Origin: Nymphaea colorata
Taxonomy: Eukaryota > Streptophyta > Magnoliopsida > Nymphaeales > Nymphaeaceae
DNA: 60,000 nucleotides
Direction: 5' to 3'
Assembly: GCF_008831285.2 (NCBI RefSeq)
Contig: NC_045141.1
Coordinates: 14,744,106 to 14,804,105, forward strand
The notes beneath the pieces were generated by a model. That model was not told the DNA's origin and did no database searches. It was given only the letters and a program-made list of their open reading frames with translations. The position numbers were made by a program, and so were the translations under genes. Below, one piece after another: positions 1 through 13,394 of the stretch (within the stretch, counting starts at the first letter, position 1; each line of letters begins with the position of its first letter).

Positions 1-258
1 TTAGTGCAGATAATCACAATTGCGCAGAAGTTTTAGTTGACATGGGTTCGAGCCGTGCGGAGCATATGAGCTGGGACCAGTGTGGATGATTTTGTTTCAC
101 ACACATGGACCCACTTTAAATGGATTCCTCGATTCGCTATCCCTGCCTTACATATAAAACTCAGCCTGCAATCATAAGCTGATTGAAATGAGTAGGTGTC
201 AAACCAGTTCGATTTATTGGCCGATAATTATTAATTAGAGAGTTTAGTGCAAATAGGA
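1..258. other. Non-coding start of window
   Basis: I find no convincing gene here. A GGTTCGAGCC motif near position 47 resembles the B box of a tRNA-derived SINE, but the upstream part is cut off by the window edge and no A box can be placed, so I do not call an element. Confidence 0.3.
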
Positions 259-708
259 ATGTCAACGGATCGGATTTAGATCGGACATACCCTTAATCAT
301 GTCAGTTTTTTCAAATTCAAATACGAATAAAGAAAAGTCTTATCTGAATCCAAATTTGAAAAAGCTAATTTTACAATCCGAATCCGATTTTTATATTCAT
401 ATCTGAATCCACATTTTTGAACAGAATTTTGGTAAAAGAATTAGATACAAGACAAATCCAAATTTTGAACAGAATTTTGCCAATTTTCAAAATGTAAAAG
501 AATTAGATACAAGACATTTGTTTGACAATGAATCCGATTTGAATCCGTATCCGAAGCCGATTGGATATATTCGAATCCGATCAGATGTCATTTATTAAAT
601 CTGAATCTGATCCGATTTGTTACTCGGATATTAAAATTTTTTCCATATCCAAATTATTGTTTCAGATTGGTTCAGTTAGATATCCGATTCAATCCGATAT
701 ATTGACTT
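259..708. repeat. MITE-like element with long imperfect terminal inverted repeats
   Basis: The left end begins GTCAACGGATCGGATT and the reverse complement of the right end begins GTCAATATATCGGATT. They pair over about 28 bases with a few mismatches. The interior is rich in degenerate GAATCCGAT/ATCGGATTC words in both orientations, so the whole element could fold. This layout is typical of short non-autonomous DNA transposons in plant genomes. A related, more degenerate copy sits near 13.4 kb. I did not find a clear target-site duplication. Confidence 0.55.
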
Positions 709-1312
709 TCTTAAGTGCAATGTTGTCGATGTTGATCCGTATCGGAGTGTATCGATACACATGGTACGGGTTTTTAGCAAATATAACGGAAGGCTGACAC
801 ACAGTTTATTTTTTATTATTTCAAAACCAAGTTACTTAATTTTAAGTTATTTATAAAACATTTATGGTAATTTTTAAGGATTTTGCTATAGCTCTACACT
901 AGACTGGGCACCATTGTTTTGAGTTGGTTTGGGGATGAGATTGAGTTGCATGCAACAACTATGGACTAAAAGGGGTGGAGGGTATTTATTAAATATTTTG
1001 TAAAATAATGCATAGTTTAGACTTTTTAATTCTTTTCATATCATTGTTTGTTCTTTTATAAAGTTTTTTTTTTTAATTTTAGTGCGAGTCTTTCGGCCAT
1101 GCATACTCCTATGCATGGCGCACAAATTCTTAACTAGTTTCGCCAACTAACGGGACAGCGCACCCACGGTTTTTGCCACTGCCAGCATTCTCCTGCTCTA
1201 CACACAAAAGAAATTGAATCTTTCTCATGGTGCCAAAATGCAAAGAGTCACACTTGCCACCTTCTTTCATCAGTCCTATTACAACCACAGCTTTAATGCT
1301 GTATTATGCATT

Positions 1313-1429
<117 letters not shown>

Positions 1430-1598
1430 GCATGGGTGTGTGATTCAATGACCAAAAATTTAAAAATTAATTGCCAAAACACAGTTGCTATAGGGGCATT
1501 AGCGATGATTTATTATTTGTTGGTGGTTTAAAGTGTGTTAAAATGGTTTATGATGCTTTCAGACAAATTTAAAAATTTTTAATCATCTAATTAACGGC

Positions 1599-1600
<2 letters not shown>

Positions 1601-1669
<69 letters not shown>
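1601..1669. repeat. (TA)n microsatellite
   Basis: A perfect TA tract of about 69 bases. It is one of three long TA tracts within 500 bases. Confidence 0.97.
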
Positions 1670-1672
<3 letters not shown>

Positions 1673-1777
1673 TGTGAGAGAAAAATAACAAAAAAACAAA
1701 TCGACAGCATGAGGTCCGTCCAATCTAAAGATTGTATGGTTCTGATACGTTGTCTATTTCACAAATAAATCGTTCAG

Positions 1778-1779
<2 letters not shown>

Positions 1780-1820
<41 letters not shown>
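1780..1820. repeat. (TA)n microsatellite
   Basis: A perfect TA tract of about 41 bases. Confidence 0.95.
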
Positions 1821-1823
<3 letters not shown>

Positions 1824-4800
1824 ATTTCAGTTATCATTTTGCACTTGTGGGTGGCATAGAGCGAACTTGATTATATGTATTATACTGGTGCAAGAATTTT
1901 TATGCACCAAATGACTAAATTACCTTTACTTCACATTGAAAAAAAAAAAAAACGTTTTGTAAAGACCAGAATGAAAATAAAAAAAAAAGTAAAAAAATTA
2001 TAAAAGATTTCAACAAATTACCAAAATGTCTTTCCATACGATGCCATAGTCGGGTTCTAAAGCAAAATTAAAATTTGAGTTCCACAGGCTTTTTGGAGGA
2101 GTAGCCTTTAAGCCTATGTGTAGGCACAGTGAGCTAACTTTGTTTTGTCTCTTAATGTTTCTCACTGTGCATTCCTAGTGGGGACTCCACCCTTTTCTTT
2201 TTTACGTTCTGTACATGAGGAGACGCCATTACTCCTCAAATTCTTCTTCACAGCTTTTCGGATTCTCTTTCCCCTTTGCATGGGTGGAAAGCTGCTCCCC
2301 ACCATCATTCTCGAGCCCAAGCAGTAGAGCAAGGAGTTTGTGACTAATCCATGTCCGAGACAGGGATGGGAATGTGTGGGCAATTGCCCTCACATGGCCG
2401 TGAAAATTGTTTATTGTTCCATTGATATCAAGGCAACTTTAAGCGTTAGCATATTCATACCTCTAGAAATTTTATAATCTTATTGATGGTGCCCATTAAC
2501 CAGATATTTTCTAGTTAATTCCTCCCTCTAAATGCTTAGATCAGAGGTGTGCCGTTAATAAATTAATAAAATTATGTACAGGAACCGATATATTAATAAA
2601 ATAAATTAACGTGGAATTGCATGTTGACACAAGCCTACACCTAGCTCCGCCACTGACTTGCTGCGGCCCTCGAGGGGATTCGATTCGAGTCTGAGTTTTG
2701 TTTTAACTTGCTCAAATAAGAATTCTGCAGTTTTCTTAAACTACCACGAATATAAACATGGGGAAGGGAAAATGTAAATTAGATCCGTGTGTGTGGTGCA
2801 TGTGCGCATGCTTGTGTGCATGTGGAATAATCGAATATTAATACGAGTTATTTATCATAAAGCTGTGATTATAAGCACTATAAGCACCTTTCTGCATGCA
2901 TATTATTATATATAATAAGCTTTAAGTACTGGAGACTATGCCGATAAATTAATTAAGTGTTTCTATTCACTTGGCTAGAGGCTCCACTTAAGTTTTTCAT
3001 CAGGGGTCCAATTTCTTTGTCTCCACTTTGTTGTCTTTATCTCTCTTTTATAAGTATCGGACTGACAGACTGGCGAAAGATTTAGTTTGATTCTCATGAG
3101 TACTACTTTTCTTGATTACAAATAGTGGGTGTCTGACACTCTAGTTGATAGATATATTACTTATCATTCAGATACAGGTAGATGTGTAACACTCTAATTG
3201 ACAGGTGTATCGCTTCTTCTCATTCAGGAGCACCCTTGAACAGTGGTGGAACAAGAAAAATTGATTGGAGGAGCGCTTGTTTAAAAATACTCAAATCTGA
3301 CGAGTTACTAATATCAATCTATCTGTTGACAACTTTTTCAATGAAGCAAACACGCCCTTCAAATCAAAGCGATAACGAGGACAAAAGAAATTTATGTTGG
3401 CATTGGAAGCTAAACTATTAATTTGTTCGTTCATTGGCAGCTGAGCTGTTGTTAATAACAAATTGTACCTCAAAGACAAGTTTATTTTTTTCTCTCTTCT
3501 TGACATGACAAAGAATATCATTTGCAAAAAAGGGGTTAAAATTATTAGTGGTCCACAAATACATACAAATAAATCAATTAACCAATAACTAAATTAAATA
3601 AACAATAAATTAACCTAAAATTATGCCAATGAGACGAGAAGTCGAGGAAGTTCTCTCCCCTCGCCACTTTGCCTTTAGGGTCCAGGGTTATATCTCTGCG
3701 AAATTGAGACAATGTGTCTTCGGCTTTGAATCACATCTCCCCCCATTTAAGTGAAGAGTGTAGCGCCCACATGAATCGAATTGGATGAAAAAAAAATGTG
3801 AATTATTATTTTGAAAGATTTCTTCACACACTATGTGGACTTATGAATTTGCATGCAAGCACATACATCCAGGACATGCAAAATAATGGTTCATATCGTT
3901 CATATTAGCTTAGAATTTTAAAATAATTTAAATAATAATTTCTGAACAGCTGTATTTTGAAGCTAATGAAAATATTTTTTAATATTTTTTAAATGATCAA
4001 TAGGATCTCTCTCTCTCTCTCTTGAATGAAGTAGGTTTACTAGGGGCCGGCGATCTTCCTCGGCGCCATGCATGGAGCGAAATTTCCTCTTGGCGACCGT
4101 TGACAACAAATTGAAGTGATCGCTCATAACATCAACAACTATTCGTGGCGCTGTCCCCATGTCCTCCAAAATCAGATTAATTTACCTAAATATGTATTGA
4201 CAAAAACAAGAGAAAAAAGATATATGATATTTTAGTAATAATTTATAATCAATTAACAACTTCTTCTCTTTGATTTTCTCACAAATTTTCATCTTATAAA
4301 CATCAATGGCTATGATGATTCTTTATGGATCTTACACCTAAGGGTCACCTTTCTCTCTGTCTCTCTTTATAAATGTGATTATATCCACTAAAGCATCAGA
4401 AAGCATAGTTAGTACTTACTAACCTCACGATTCCAGATAACTTATCTGTTTAACAAGTATTATGTTGAGAATGTTTAACATCTGGAGATAAATTTAAGAC
4501 CTCAATCGTATCAAGAAAAAAGCTAGTGGAGTAGGCTTTACACGAGCGATTAGGCTAAACAAATGGGAAAGTTTATTACATCAAAGGGCACGACATGTTC
4601 ATGAACAAAAATCACTGTTAGTTTCACTTTCACTAAAGAAGATATATTGCTGCAGGTTTCTTCTTTCTAATCATGGCACGATATCAAAAACCTTCCTAAG
4701 AAGATCTCATGCTGCAGCCTCTCCATGCCAGGCTAAAGCAGATTCACAGCACTAGTGAATCTTCCCATTCATCTTCTCTTATCATTCCTTATGAACATTG

Positions 4801-5784
4801 ATTAGCTGAATACAATTATATAGTCTGGAAATTAAGGAAGGAAAAGGTTGACCACCTCTAACATGGCAGATGATGCAAATGATGACGATATTGTGTATAT
4901 GTATTATGAGTCATCTGCCGCAACAGTATAAAGTATGATAAGCCACCATGGATGGTGGCTAAGAAATATTTGCTTTGTTTACAGAAAGCGGCATAGGTGA
5001 CAAAAAGAATGATGCTTCATACCATCCTCCCGCCTTCATGAGGACCGATGCCTCCCTTCTCTCTCTCTCTTTCCATGTAGATGCTGCTTCGCCTGAACAT
5101 CAGGGTAACATACCCAACAAAGTACAACAGAATCCAATGATTCCCTGTAGTCAGTGCTAGCAGAATAGTCTTTCTCTCTCTCTCTCTCTCTTTTTCTCTG
5201 CAGATCTGAATTCTGAACGATTTGGTTAATTGCAGTCCCCTCTGAGTAACAAGTAATAACTATTGTTACAGTCAACGTCTCGGAATCAGAGACTCAACGT
5301 TACCCTTTGTTGGTGCCTGCAACTGCAAGACTCGTTCCATATTAATGTCCCTCGTCGTCTGCCACCATCTTCATGAATCTCGTGATCCCTGAAATGAATG
5401 AAGCAAAGATGAAAATGATTAGTGCTCTCATTCAGAGCTTTCTCTTTCTCTCCCTTGCAGACACAGCCATGATTTCTGGTTATGCTTTGCAAGGTTAGAT
5501 CCGACTTCCCATTGTAATTCTTGAGAAACAGACAGGATTAGATCCGAGCATCTACCGTAATTCTTGAGAAATTTTTAATGGACAAGAGGAAATGTAGATA
5601 TCCGTTTTCACCAAAGCTGCTTACAGAGAGGGAGAGAGAGCACTTACTTCCCTTTCTTTCTGGCACAACAATTTGAGTTCTTACTTCTTACCCGTGGAAG
5701 ATGTGTTGAAAACTTGAAACAAGCACGTGTCTGCGAGGGAAAGGGATGAATTCTCCTTCTTCTTCTCGGATCTTTTTCTTCTTT

Positions 5785-5906
5785 TTGACTCTCTCTGTAT
5801 CTTCCCACAGCTTTATTGAACCGCAACTGAGCAAAGGCCCTCTTAATTATAAGAACCAACCTGAACTGCAGTTCAAGAAAGCTGTGGAAAAGTACAAAGA
5901 GAAGCA
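5785..5906 (-). ncRNA. MIR396: MIR396 precursor hairpin
   Basis: On the minus strand, positions 5889 down to 5869 give the 21-nt mature miR396 of the 396a type (starts TTCCACAGCTTTC, ends TTGAACTG). Positions 5821 down to 5801 give the 21-nt star strand (starts GTTCAATAAAGC, ends TGTGGGAAG), which pairs with it. The arms are separated by a loop of about 47 bases. The lower stem continues with TCTTTGTA pairing with TACAGAGA, and the GGGAAGATACAGA context is the one I know from other plant MIR396 genes. The mature miRNA is on the 5' arm, as in the family. miR396 guides AGO1 to mRNAs of GROWTH-REGULATING FACTOR transcription factors and limits cell proliferation in leaves and other organs; that role is family knowledge. 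Any protein-like open frames across this stretch are incidental. Confidence 0.96.
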
Positions 5907-6239
5907 TATGCCAACACCCCAAAACATTCTTCCATCTTCCTCTCTCTATCTAAGAGTCTAAAGCTACATCTAAGCCGTAGATCTTTCTCACCATCTATTC
6001 CTGACATCCCCAAAAGGATGGATTGAGCAACAATGGAGGAGGAATAAGAGGAGGAGGAAGAAGCAGGAGCAGGAGGAGAACAGAGGTAGGTTTTTAGGGG
6101 AGGAAAGGGTTGAAGAGGGGGAGGTTTACTTATAGAACCGAAACAACGCCAAGTTGGTGCCAATCCCTAGAAGAATATTAAGAGTCAGAAGAAGAAGATG
6201 GGGAGCCAAACTTCACTGTAAAATAGATTAAAAAAATTG

Positions 6240-6545
6240 ACCACCTTTCTTTTCTCTTTTTCTTCCTACGGAAAGATCATTCACTCGGGATCCCCGGAGA
6301 AGAAATCAGAGAGAGGAGAGAGTTACGAGGAGCACTTTTAGAGAGAGGGAGAGAGAAATTTTTCTAGAGAGAGAGTGGTGGTTGCTCCACCGCAGATTGG
6401 TCTGATAGTAAAAGGAAAACGGGGGAGAAGGAAAAGAGGGCGGAGGAATTTACCGTCGCCACCGCAACCCGACGGCGACTGTTAACGGAGGCCGACAAGC
6501 TGTGGGCCCCACATAGGTTACGTCCGTTTGCTCTAAAAATACAAC
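6240..6545 (-). promoter_or_regulatory. Possible promoter/leader region of pri-miR396
   Basis: On the minus strand this lies a few hundred bases upstream of the hairpin and is rich in CT (GAGAGA runs on the plus strand), as plant core promoters and leaders often are. It ends against a poly-T/CT tract at 6,559-6,590. No TATA box or transcription start can be fixed, so this is inference from position and composition only. Confidence 0.25.
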
Positions 6546-7384
6546 CCTTCCCCCCCTTTTTTTTTTTTTTTTTTTCTCTCTTTTTACCTCAAAAAAGGCT
6601 ATGCTTTTACATGGTCAGGAAGACCCTCGCTTCCGAGCTAAATTTACAGTAATATCCCCCACATATGGTCGTTTGATCGACTTCGATTGGCTGAACCACC
6701 AGTTTAGTCTTTAAAAGAGAAGCGAAATTTCAAGGCCATTTTTTATTCTTATTTTATTATGAGTGGTATTTTCATTTGGGTTTTCATAAAATTTATTTAT
6801 TATTTAAATTGGCGACTCATTCATGCTTAATTATTAAAAAACTATATATTTTACCAAAAAATGGACTTAATCTCGAAAACAAGTCTCCAACTGTTGGGGC
6901 ATATTTGTAAATAACGAGTAAGAAAATTGGAAGGAAAAAGAGGCACACGTGGTGCCATGTGCGGAGCGGGACCCACCATTTGGGTGGGGGTTCTCAATTA
7001 ACGTTTTAACCCAGATTTTACGGAACGGAGTGTTTGTCCTGTCGGCGAAGTGCTGGAGACACCTCTCTCTCTCTCTCTCTCTAATTCTCTTCTTTTTCTC
7101 TCTCCGCTTTCATCCTGAACAGTCATTCTGTCATAAACCATGGTTGTTATTAATTTAATAAATTTTAGCAATAATTTTTTTTATTTTAATTATAGATGCA
7201 CACGCAGCATTAATTTCTCAAGTAGCTACACAGCTTAATAAAGAAAATCACATGATAAAGATTGAGGTTAAAATAAGAAAGACAAATTATTTTTTTAAGA
7301 AACTCAAATACCTTTTAAAATTGCAAAAAAAAAAAAAACTAAGTGCTCAAACTTTTGTAGGTCTCTTTTTTTGGGTTCAAGGGG

Positions 7385-7416
<32 letters not shown>

Positions 7417-8374
7417 TATGTCTTGATTCACACAAGCACTGTAGGGCGTTTCATGTTTTCCCTTCTTGATGACTTAATTTTTTATTAGATTTTTTTTTTA
7501 TAGTTCGCAATTTCATCCGGCTGGCTCTCATTATTAACAAATCCAGCCATGAGTCAAGGTTGGCTCAGCTCGCCCCTAACTCAGTCCTGATTTAGCTCGT
7601 CACTTGCCTGATTTAAATACTCAATCGAGTTGACTCGATGAGTCAAGTCGCTGTCCCAGTGACCCAATCATCTATCGATCCTAGTCTAAATCACCGGCTT
7701 ACCAATTATTTAAATTTTAATCCTTTACCTAATTCATGTGCTTAAATGGAGTTTGGTAGGTGGGTTTTTTGCCTTTTCCTTTTCCTTTTTAGTACGTTGC
7801 AAAATGTTAATTTGAAAAAAAGAATCGTCTATTTTATAAAGTGTTATACAGCTTTTTTTTTTAATCTACATTTTTTTATGTACAATATAAAATACAATAA
7901 AATATATATGGATCATATTTGTTTGGTCAAATTAATATGTTGGATATTAAGATTATATAATGTGTCCCAGCTGATCTGGTAGGTCAGTTTTGGCTTACGA
8001 GTGGACAGGACAAGCCAGAGCTTATCACTGACACTTTTAATTCTGCTCCTGCGTCAGCTTTTCTCATCTACAGTGTACTTAGCTCTGTTAATTCCCCTTT
8101 TCCCAGCTGAAATGTAAACGGATCCACGCTTTAGTTTACTACAAAATACTTACGAATTTAAGTGTCATAAAAAAAAATGAGCTTATAGCCATGTTTCTTT
8201 TAATTGAATAACTATACATTAAAATCAACCGGTCACCTTTGTGGCTGGATAGTTTATTTTATATTATTAAAAACTGTTGAAAATATATATTTATGACAAT
8301 TAAAACAGTTTTTCGTCACAAAATAAAAAATAATCATTCGGCTACAAGGGTAGCCAACTACTTTTAATTTTTTT

Positions 8375-8411
<37 letters not shown>

Positions 8412-9347
8412 TATATATCGGATTTTTATACAAATGATATCGGTTGTCGATTGTTAGAAGGTTAGTTGGTGGATGTGAAGTTGCAAATAAAGAAACTAGG
8501 ATATACTTTTAAAAAATGAAAATACCGAAAAATGACACAAAGAAAGAGGAGGCTAGTTTCTATAAAAAAACAAAAAAACGATTTGTTTTTATTAAAAATA
8601 TTTTGGACTCTTGAAAACACAAATTTGCTTTTATGTCTATAATTTAGTTTTCACTGTATCTCATTGGAATCAACGATCTACAAGACTTTTTGTGATCATA
8701 CTTAGAAAACAACTAACAATTATTTTAAAGTAATAAAAAAAGCAAAAAAGAAAAGTACTCTTCTTTCATGCATTAGAAAAAATAGACACTAGCATTTTAC
8801 ATATATATTTTCTATTTTTTTAAATTGACTATAATGGAGAAATAACAAACAACTTTACTTTTTATTAATGCATATTGGCCGAAATGTCGTATCATTTTAG
8901 TTTCTTAGGCGAGTTGTTGGAAACGATCAGATAAAGTTGCTTTCTTTTTTATCTTTCTAAAAAGCCTTTCGCAGTTTCATTTAAAAGGCTTTAAGTTTGT
9001 ATTTTTGCTTTTTTTTTTTCATTACATCATCAGATTCATTCATATTCAATAAATAAATGCAAGACATGGTAGTTTTTAGGACTTAATAGGTTAAAAATGA
9101 CCAAAATGCTCTTGTTGATTAAGTAAAAGACTCTCCCCTATAAGGGCAAAAGTAGAATCCAAAATATTCTCTCCTATAAAATAATCCAATTACCCTTTCT
9201 GATAAAAGATGCGAATGTCATAGCATGTTAACTGCATAACATGGAAAGTGCCTTCTTTTTAAGAAAAGATTTCCCTCAAATAAAATTTAGTTGCTAAATA
9301 TAATAATATAATGAGAAGCTTGGCATTTCAGTACAAGTTGATGATAA

Positions 9348-9350
<3 letters not shown>
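6546..9350. other. AT-rich intergenic DNA, no gene seen
   Basis: I see poly-T runs, a (CT)n tract near 7,063-7,082 and a (TA)n tract near 8,380-8,406. The longest open frames translate poly-T/poly-A runs and show no conserved domain. No tRNA, hairpin or element end is convincing. Confidence 0.5.

Positions 9351-9410
<60 letters not shown>
9351..9410. repeat. (AT)n microsatellite
   Basis: A perfect AT tract of about 60 bases, directly abutting a degenerate repeat on its right. Confidence 0.96.
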
Positions 9411-9414
<4 letters not shown>

Positions 9415-9590
9415 AGAGGGCGAAGGGAGGGGGGCCGAAAAAAAATATTTACATTAAAAAAATATAATTTTTTAATTACACCATGTATTTTTTGAATTTG
9501 AATTCAATTTGACCCTACCCAGATTCAGAAGTTGGACTGTCGGTCCGCCCTTAAAGAAAATCCTGGCTTCGCCCCTGACTGTAAGCAAAG
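9411..9590. repeat. Degenerate dispersed repeat remnant
   Basis: The ends are GC-rich (GGGCGAAGGGAGGGGGGCCG on the left, GGCTTCGCCCCTGACTG on the right) around an AT-rich core containing TTTTTTAATTACACC and GACCCTACCCAG. Similar phrases, such as GGGGTGGAGCAAG with a long A/T middle and CTCCACCCATG, recur at about 32,180-32,370, and weaker traces lie near 12,820, 47,550 and 53,800. It looks like an old dispersed plant repeat whose class I cannot name. Confidence 0.35.
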
Positions 9591-9944
9591 GCAAAACCAT
9601 TTTTTTTTTCATCAAATTTTGAATGACTATAAAAAACCAAATCCAAATTTCGTAGAGTCGTTCTACGTAACTAGATCCAAATCCATACAAATTCAACCAT
9701 TAATTAATTTAAGCTTTCAGATAATTGAATCCTTACATATCAATGGCTCCATACAAATTCAATAACTAATTTAAGCTTTCATAGAATACAATCCCCACAT
9801 CTCTATCTATGTCTCCTGTTATAAGGAACAAAAAATAAAACAACCAACACCAAACCCATGAGTTATATATATAGGAGGTGAAATCCTCCAATCATCCAAA
9901 TCTCCGATCAGATGATGTGTTATGACTGGCCGGAGAAGTCCATA

Positions 9945-9985
9945 AATAAATAAATGAATAAATAAATAAATAAATGAATAAATAA

Positions 9986-10043
<58 letters not shown>
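9945..10043. repeat. Compound microsatellite (AAAT)n-(TA)n
   Basis: About 45 bases of AAAT/GAAT units run into about 55 bases of pure TA. Confidence 0.95.
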
Positions 10044-10047
<4 letters not shown>

Positions 10048-12125
10048 CACAACATGAGACATGAGGAGCTGGCGGACACTAAGAAGAAGCTGCTTTAGCC
10101 TTATTTTATTATAAAAACATGTGGGTCCCTTAGTTTAACTCGAAACTTTGTCTTTTCTTTCCCTTTTTCCGGCCAACTCCTCCACCTACTTCCCTTTTGC
10201 ACATTACCGTGTCAAGAAAAAGTCAGTATTAAGGAAAGAGGCTGCTACCTTCTTCCCTCCACTTTATTGCTTTGTTGAAGCCGTCTGGTGGAGAAGGGAA
10301 ATTTCCATTTCAGGCTCTACTTTTTTATAGAATTTTTAAAAAGGAATAAACTTTTTATAAAATTAGTAAAAGCTCATGATTTTTATAATAACTTTCGAAA
10401 TAAGGGTCTTAAGTCAGCTTTTATTATTAACCTGAATAACAAAAAAAAAAAGAAAATAATTACAAGTTAGAAGAAAAAGTATTTTAGTTCCTAGGGTTAA
10501 GCGGTTAACAGAAACTTCACTTTGAGCCCTTATTTGACAGCTCCCCGTGAAAAGCATTAAAAAATTCTTTCTTTTCTTAAATTATAGGCAAAATGAAAAT
10601 GTCTTAAGAAAATGAAAATTCAGAATGACAATATAAATGTGTGCGTGTATAAATTAATGTGTAAATCAATGATAAAATATATAGGAAAAATATATAATAA
10701 AGAAATTTGAAAACCCTCTAATGGTTGCGTATGAAAATTTTATGGCTCTTCTGAGATTTATGATATTAAAACTAAGGAAAAAGAAGATGCATAATTAAAG
10801 CTGTCTGAAAGAGGACATTAATACTGTGGGATCTCCCCGATGAAATTTTTTTATCTTCCGATATCTCCAAGAATAAAATAAGCATAAACCATGTAAAAAC
10901 CTACGCTTAAAACAGTCTTGGATGTGTGCGTCGTCCACAGATCCCGTGACTCTGAGATATGTATCTCTCTTTTATATAATCGATATCCCTAGATTTTGTC
11001 TCACCATTTATGCATCCCGAACATGTCATCACGTGTTTCAAGTTCTTCATAAAATTCAGCTTATAGATGGATGTAAAATCTATGAAAATTAATATAAAAA
11101 CAGAAAAGTTAAAACTAAAATTCGGGTATCTAGATTGAACTTTATAAGACAAGAAAATTTAACTCCATTAACTTTTACAATCTTCAAAAATCTAGAATCT
11201 GATCTTTGTTCGAATTCTACATAAAAGTGAAAGCTACCATACATATATACACACAGGATATAGGACACGAAATCGTTCAAGCATTGTATGAGCGTGATTA
11301 AATATACTTTGCTGCAATGACAATGTTACAACGGAAACATAAAAGATTCGTGAGTTCAAACTTGGACGGAGAAATCCATGAATCTCATATGCTTTGAACC
11401 AACAGTGTTTGTAAACAATAGTTAGTGAGGATGTTTCGGATGTAGCGGAAAAGGGAGACAAGTGGTTCGTCTTCCCGCAGAATACAGTAACTCGCTTTTC
11501 TCGTGTTTGGTATCGAGAACTGCGCCTGCTCGATCGTCTTCTCCGACTCGTGTATTGTGCGGCATAAGTTATGCGAATTTGCAGGATCGTATCCATTAAA
11601 TTAATGCAGAAAACGGAAGACGAAGAAGAAGAATGAGAAGAGTTTCTACATGTTTTGAAGTGGTACGGCCATTTTTCTTCACACAATCTCCCCCTCTCTT
11701 TTTAAATACTTTTGCAGGACTCTAGAAACTGGGGAGGCATTCCTGTCCGTGTCTGATCTGCTGCAAATATGAAGATTGCTTCCTACCGATGCCTTCTCCT
11801 CCTCGTTTTGCTCTGCCTTGCCTTGGTAATGGAGGAGGAGGAGGAGGTGGTGGTGGTGGCGGGGTTCTTGTGTTTCTACGTTTACTGAGATCATGGCCTT
11901 CCGCACCAACAGTAACACTTAGTTCGAGAGAGGGAGAAGATGGTGGAGGGTAGGACTCCATGTGCATGTGCAGATGGAGAGGAGGAATTCTGCTTCGAGG
12001 CTTGCTGATCAATTTCTTAATGTTCACTCCTCATTCCTGGAATTAAGCATGCCTCAATCTCGAGTGTTTTTATTTTTTTTTTTCTCTTCTTACTAGCGGA
12101 TCAAAACACGAGGCTCTGACCTTCC

Positions 12126-12129
<4 letters not shown>

Positions 12130-12198
<69 letters not shown>

Positions 12199-12251
12199 TG
12201 GTAGGACCCAAACCATTAGGGGTGTATATATATATATATATATATATATAA
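12130..12251. repeat. Two (TA)n tracts joined by a short repeated phrase
   Basis: Two TA tracts flank a short spacer. The phrase CCCAAACCATTAGG (or AACCATTAGGTCAG) appears three times, near 12,208, 12,252 and 12,314, so this is a small local duplication built around TA microsatellites. Confidence 0.85.
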
Positions 12252-12861
12252 ACCATTAGGTCAGGGGTATATATATGTAGAGAGAAGAAAGGAAAAAAAA
12301 AGATTGATAGGTCCCAAACCATTAGGTCAGAAAAAAAAATCAGGTGGCTTGACAGTGGTAATTAGATCATTTTTCTTGCAATTAATCTTATTGATATGAT
12401 CTTACAAATGAGTTGATGGAAAACATTAATCAAGTTGATCAATTTTTGAAGTTTAATGATTTTTTATAATAAGAAAAAAAATGAAAAAGGCTCTCTTAAC
12501 GTCAATATTTTGATAGCAGAATAAAATCAAGGCATGTTTTATATTAAAATAGTTTTTATAAATATATTTGGATGTTTATATTTTGTTCAACTTTTTAATA
12601 AAAATTTAAAGGATATGGTTTTTATTCCTGACATATTTCTGATATATATATATATATAAAACTTGTTCATCATGATATACATGTCTTATTCATCATTATA
12701 TCAAACACATGGATGTTTATACATCCGAATTGGCTAATCCAAGTATTAAATTATTACACAGCATCACTACTTTTATGAAAATGAATAGGAAAGGAACAAT
12801 ATATATATAAGGACAAAGGCAAGGGGCCGACAGGGGCTATGGCCTCTACAATAGCTCTGCA

Positions 12862-12863
<2 letters not shown>

Positions 12864-12921
<58 letters not shown>
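12864..12921. repeat. (TA)n microsatellite
   Basis: A perfect TA tract of about 58 bases. Confidence 0.95.
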
Positions 12922-12925
<4 letters not shown>

Positions 12926-13394
12926 TTACAATTAATCTCACGTTTTGTGAGACATTATGTCTTGTTCCTCGATGGCTGATACAGTAAACATTATGTGGTT
13001 ATCTGTAAGATTGGACAAAAGTTGTATAGTGTATGATATAAGGTTTGGGATCTGAGCACGTGATGCCCCGCTGGTCTACGTAACTTCATTAATGCCTTTT
13101 GCCAACGACAGACATGGCTCCCTTTAAATCATGTGTTTGGTTAGATATGAGTTGGATTAGATGATATTATCTCTAATTGCGGGGACATGCTTTTATGAAA
13201 CACTGCTGCTAATAATTCTGCAATTATCTCCACTGCTACACTCATTAATCTGCTACCTGCACGTAAATTACATGACATTCGATCCAAATTGAGATCAAGA
13301 TTGTTGGAGAAACTAGTTATTTTCTCTTACATATCCCGTCCCCAGCCATCGGGGTAACAAGACGATCCATCTATAAAATGGAAAATCGGTAGGT

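Larger units (their letters stand above)
10044..13394. other. Intergenic stretch with microsatellites and one doubtful small ORF
   Basis: I see no supported gene. A 39-codon plus-strand frame starts at ATG 11,769 and begins with a hydrophobic, signal-peptide-like run (MKIASYRC followed by Leu/Val), but after residue 20 it is only a Glu/Val repeat from GAG/GTG triplets and carries no known peptide-hormone motif. The minus strand over the same bases is proline-rich from the same triplet repeat. Long (TA)n tracts lie at about 12,130-12,195, 12,225-12,251 and 12,864-12,921. Confidence 0.4.

Noticed and set aside
4690-4730. Possible miR167-like site (ATCTCATGCTGCAGCCTC)
   Set aside because: It differs from the miR167 complement by several bases and has no pairing star strand nearby.
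5605-5645. GACAGAAG/GAGAGAGAGCAC-like resemblance to miR156
   Set aside because: Only a GA-rich coincidence; too many mismatches and no hairpin partner.
5746-6163. Ser/Pro-rich open frames on both strands around the miR396 hairpin
   Set aside because: They overlap the microRNA precursor and its CT/GA-rich flanks and have no known domain.
11769-11888. 39-codon frame with a signal-peptide-like start, possible secreted peptide
   Set aside because: The part after the hydrophobic run is a GAG/GTG triplet repeat and no known plant peptide motif is present, so support is too thin.
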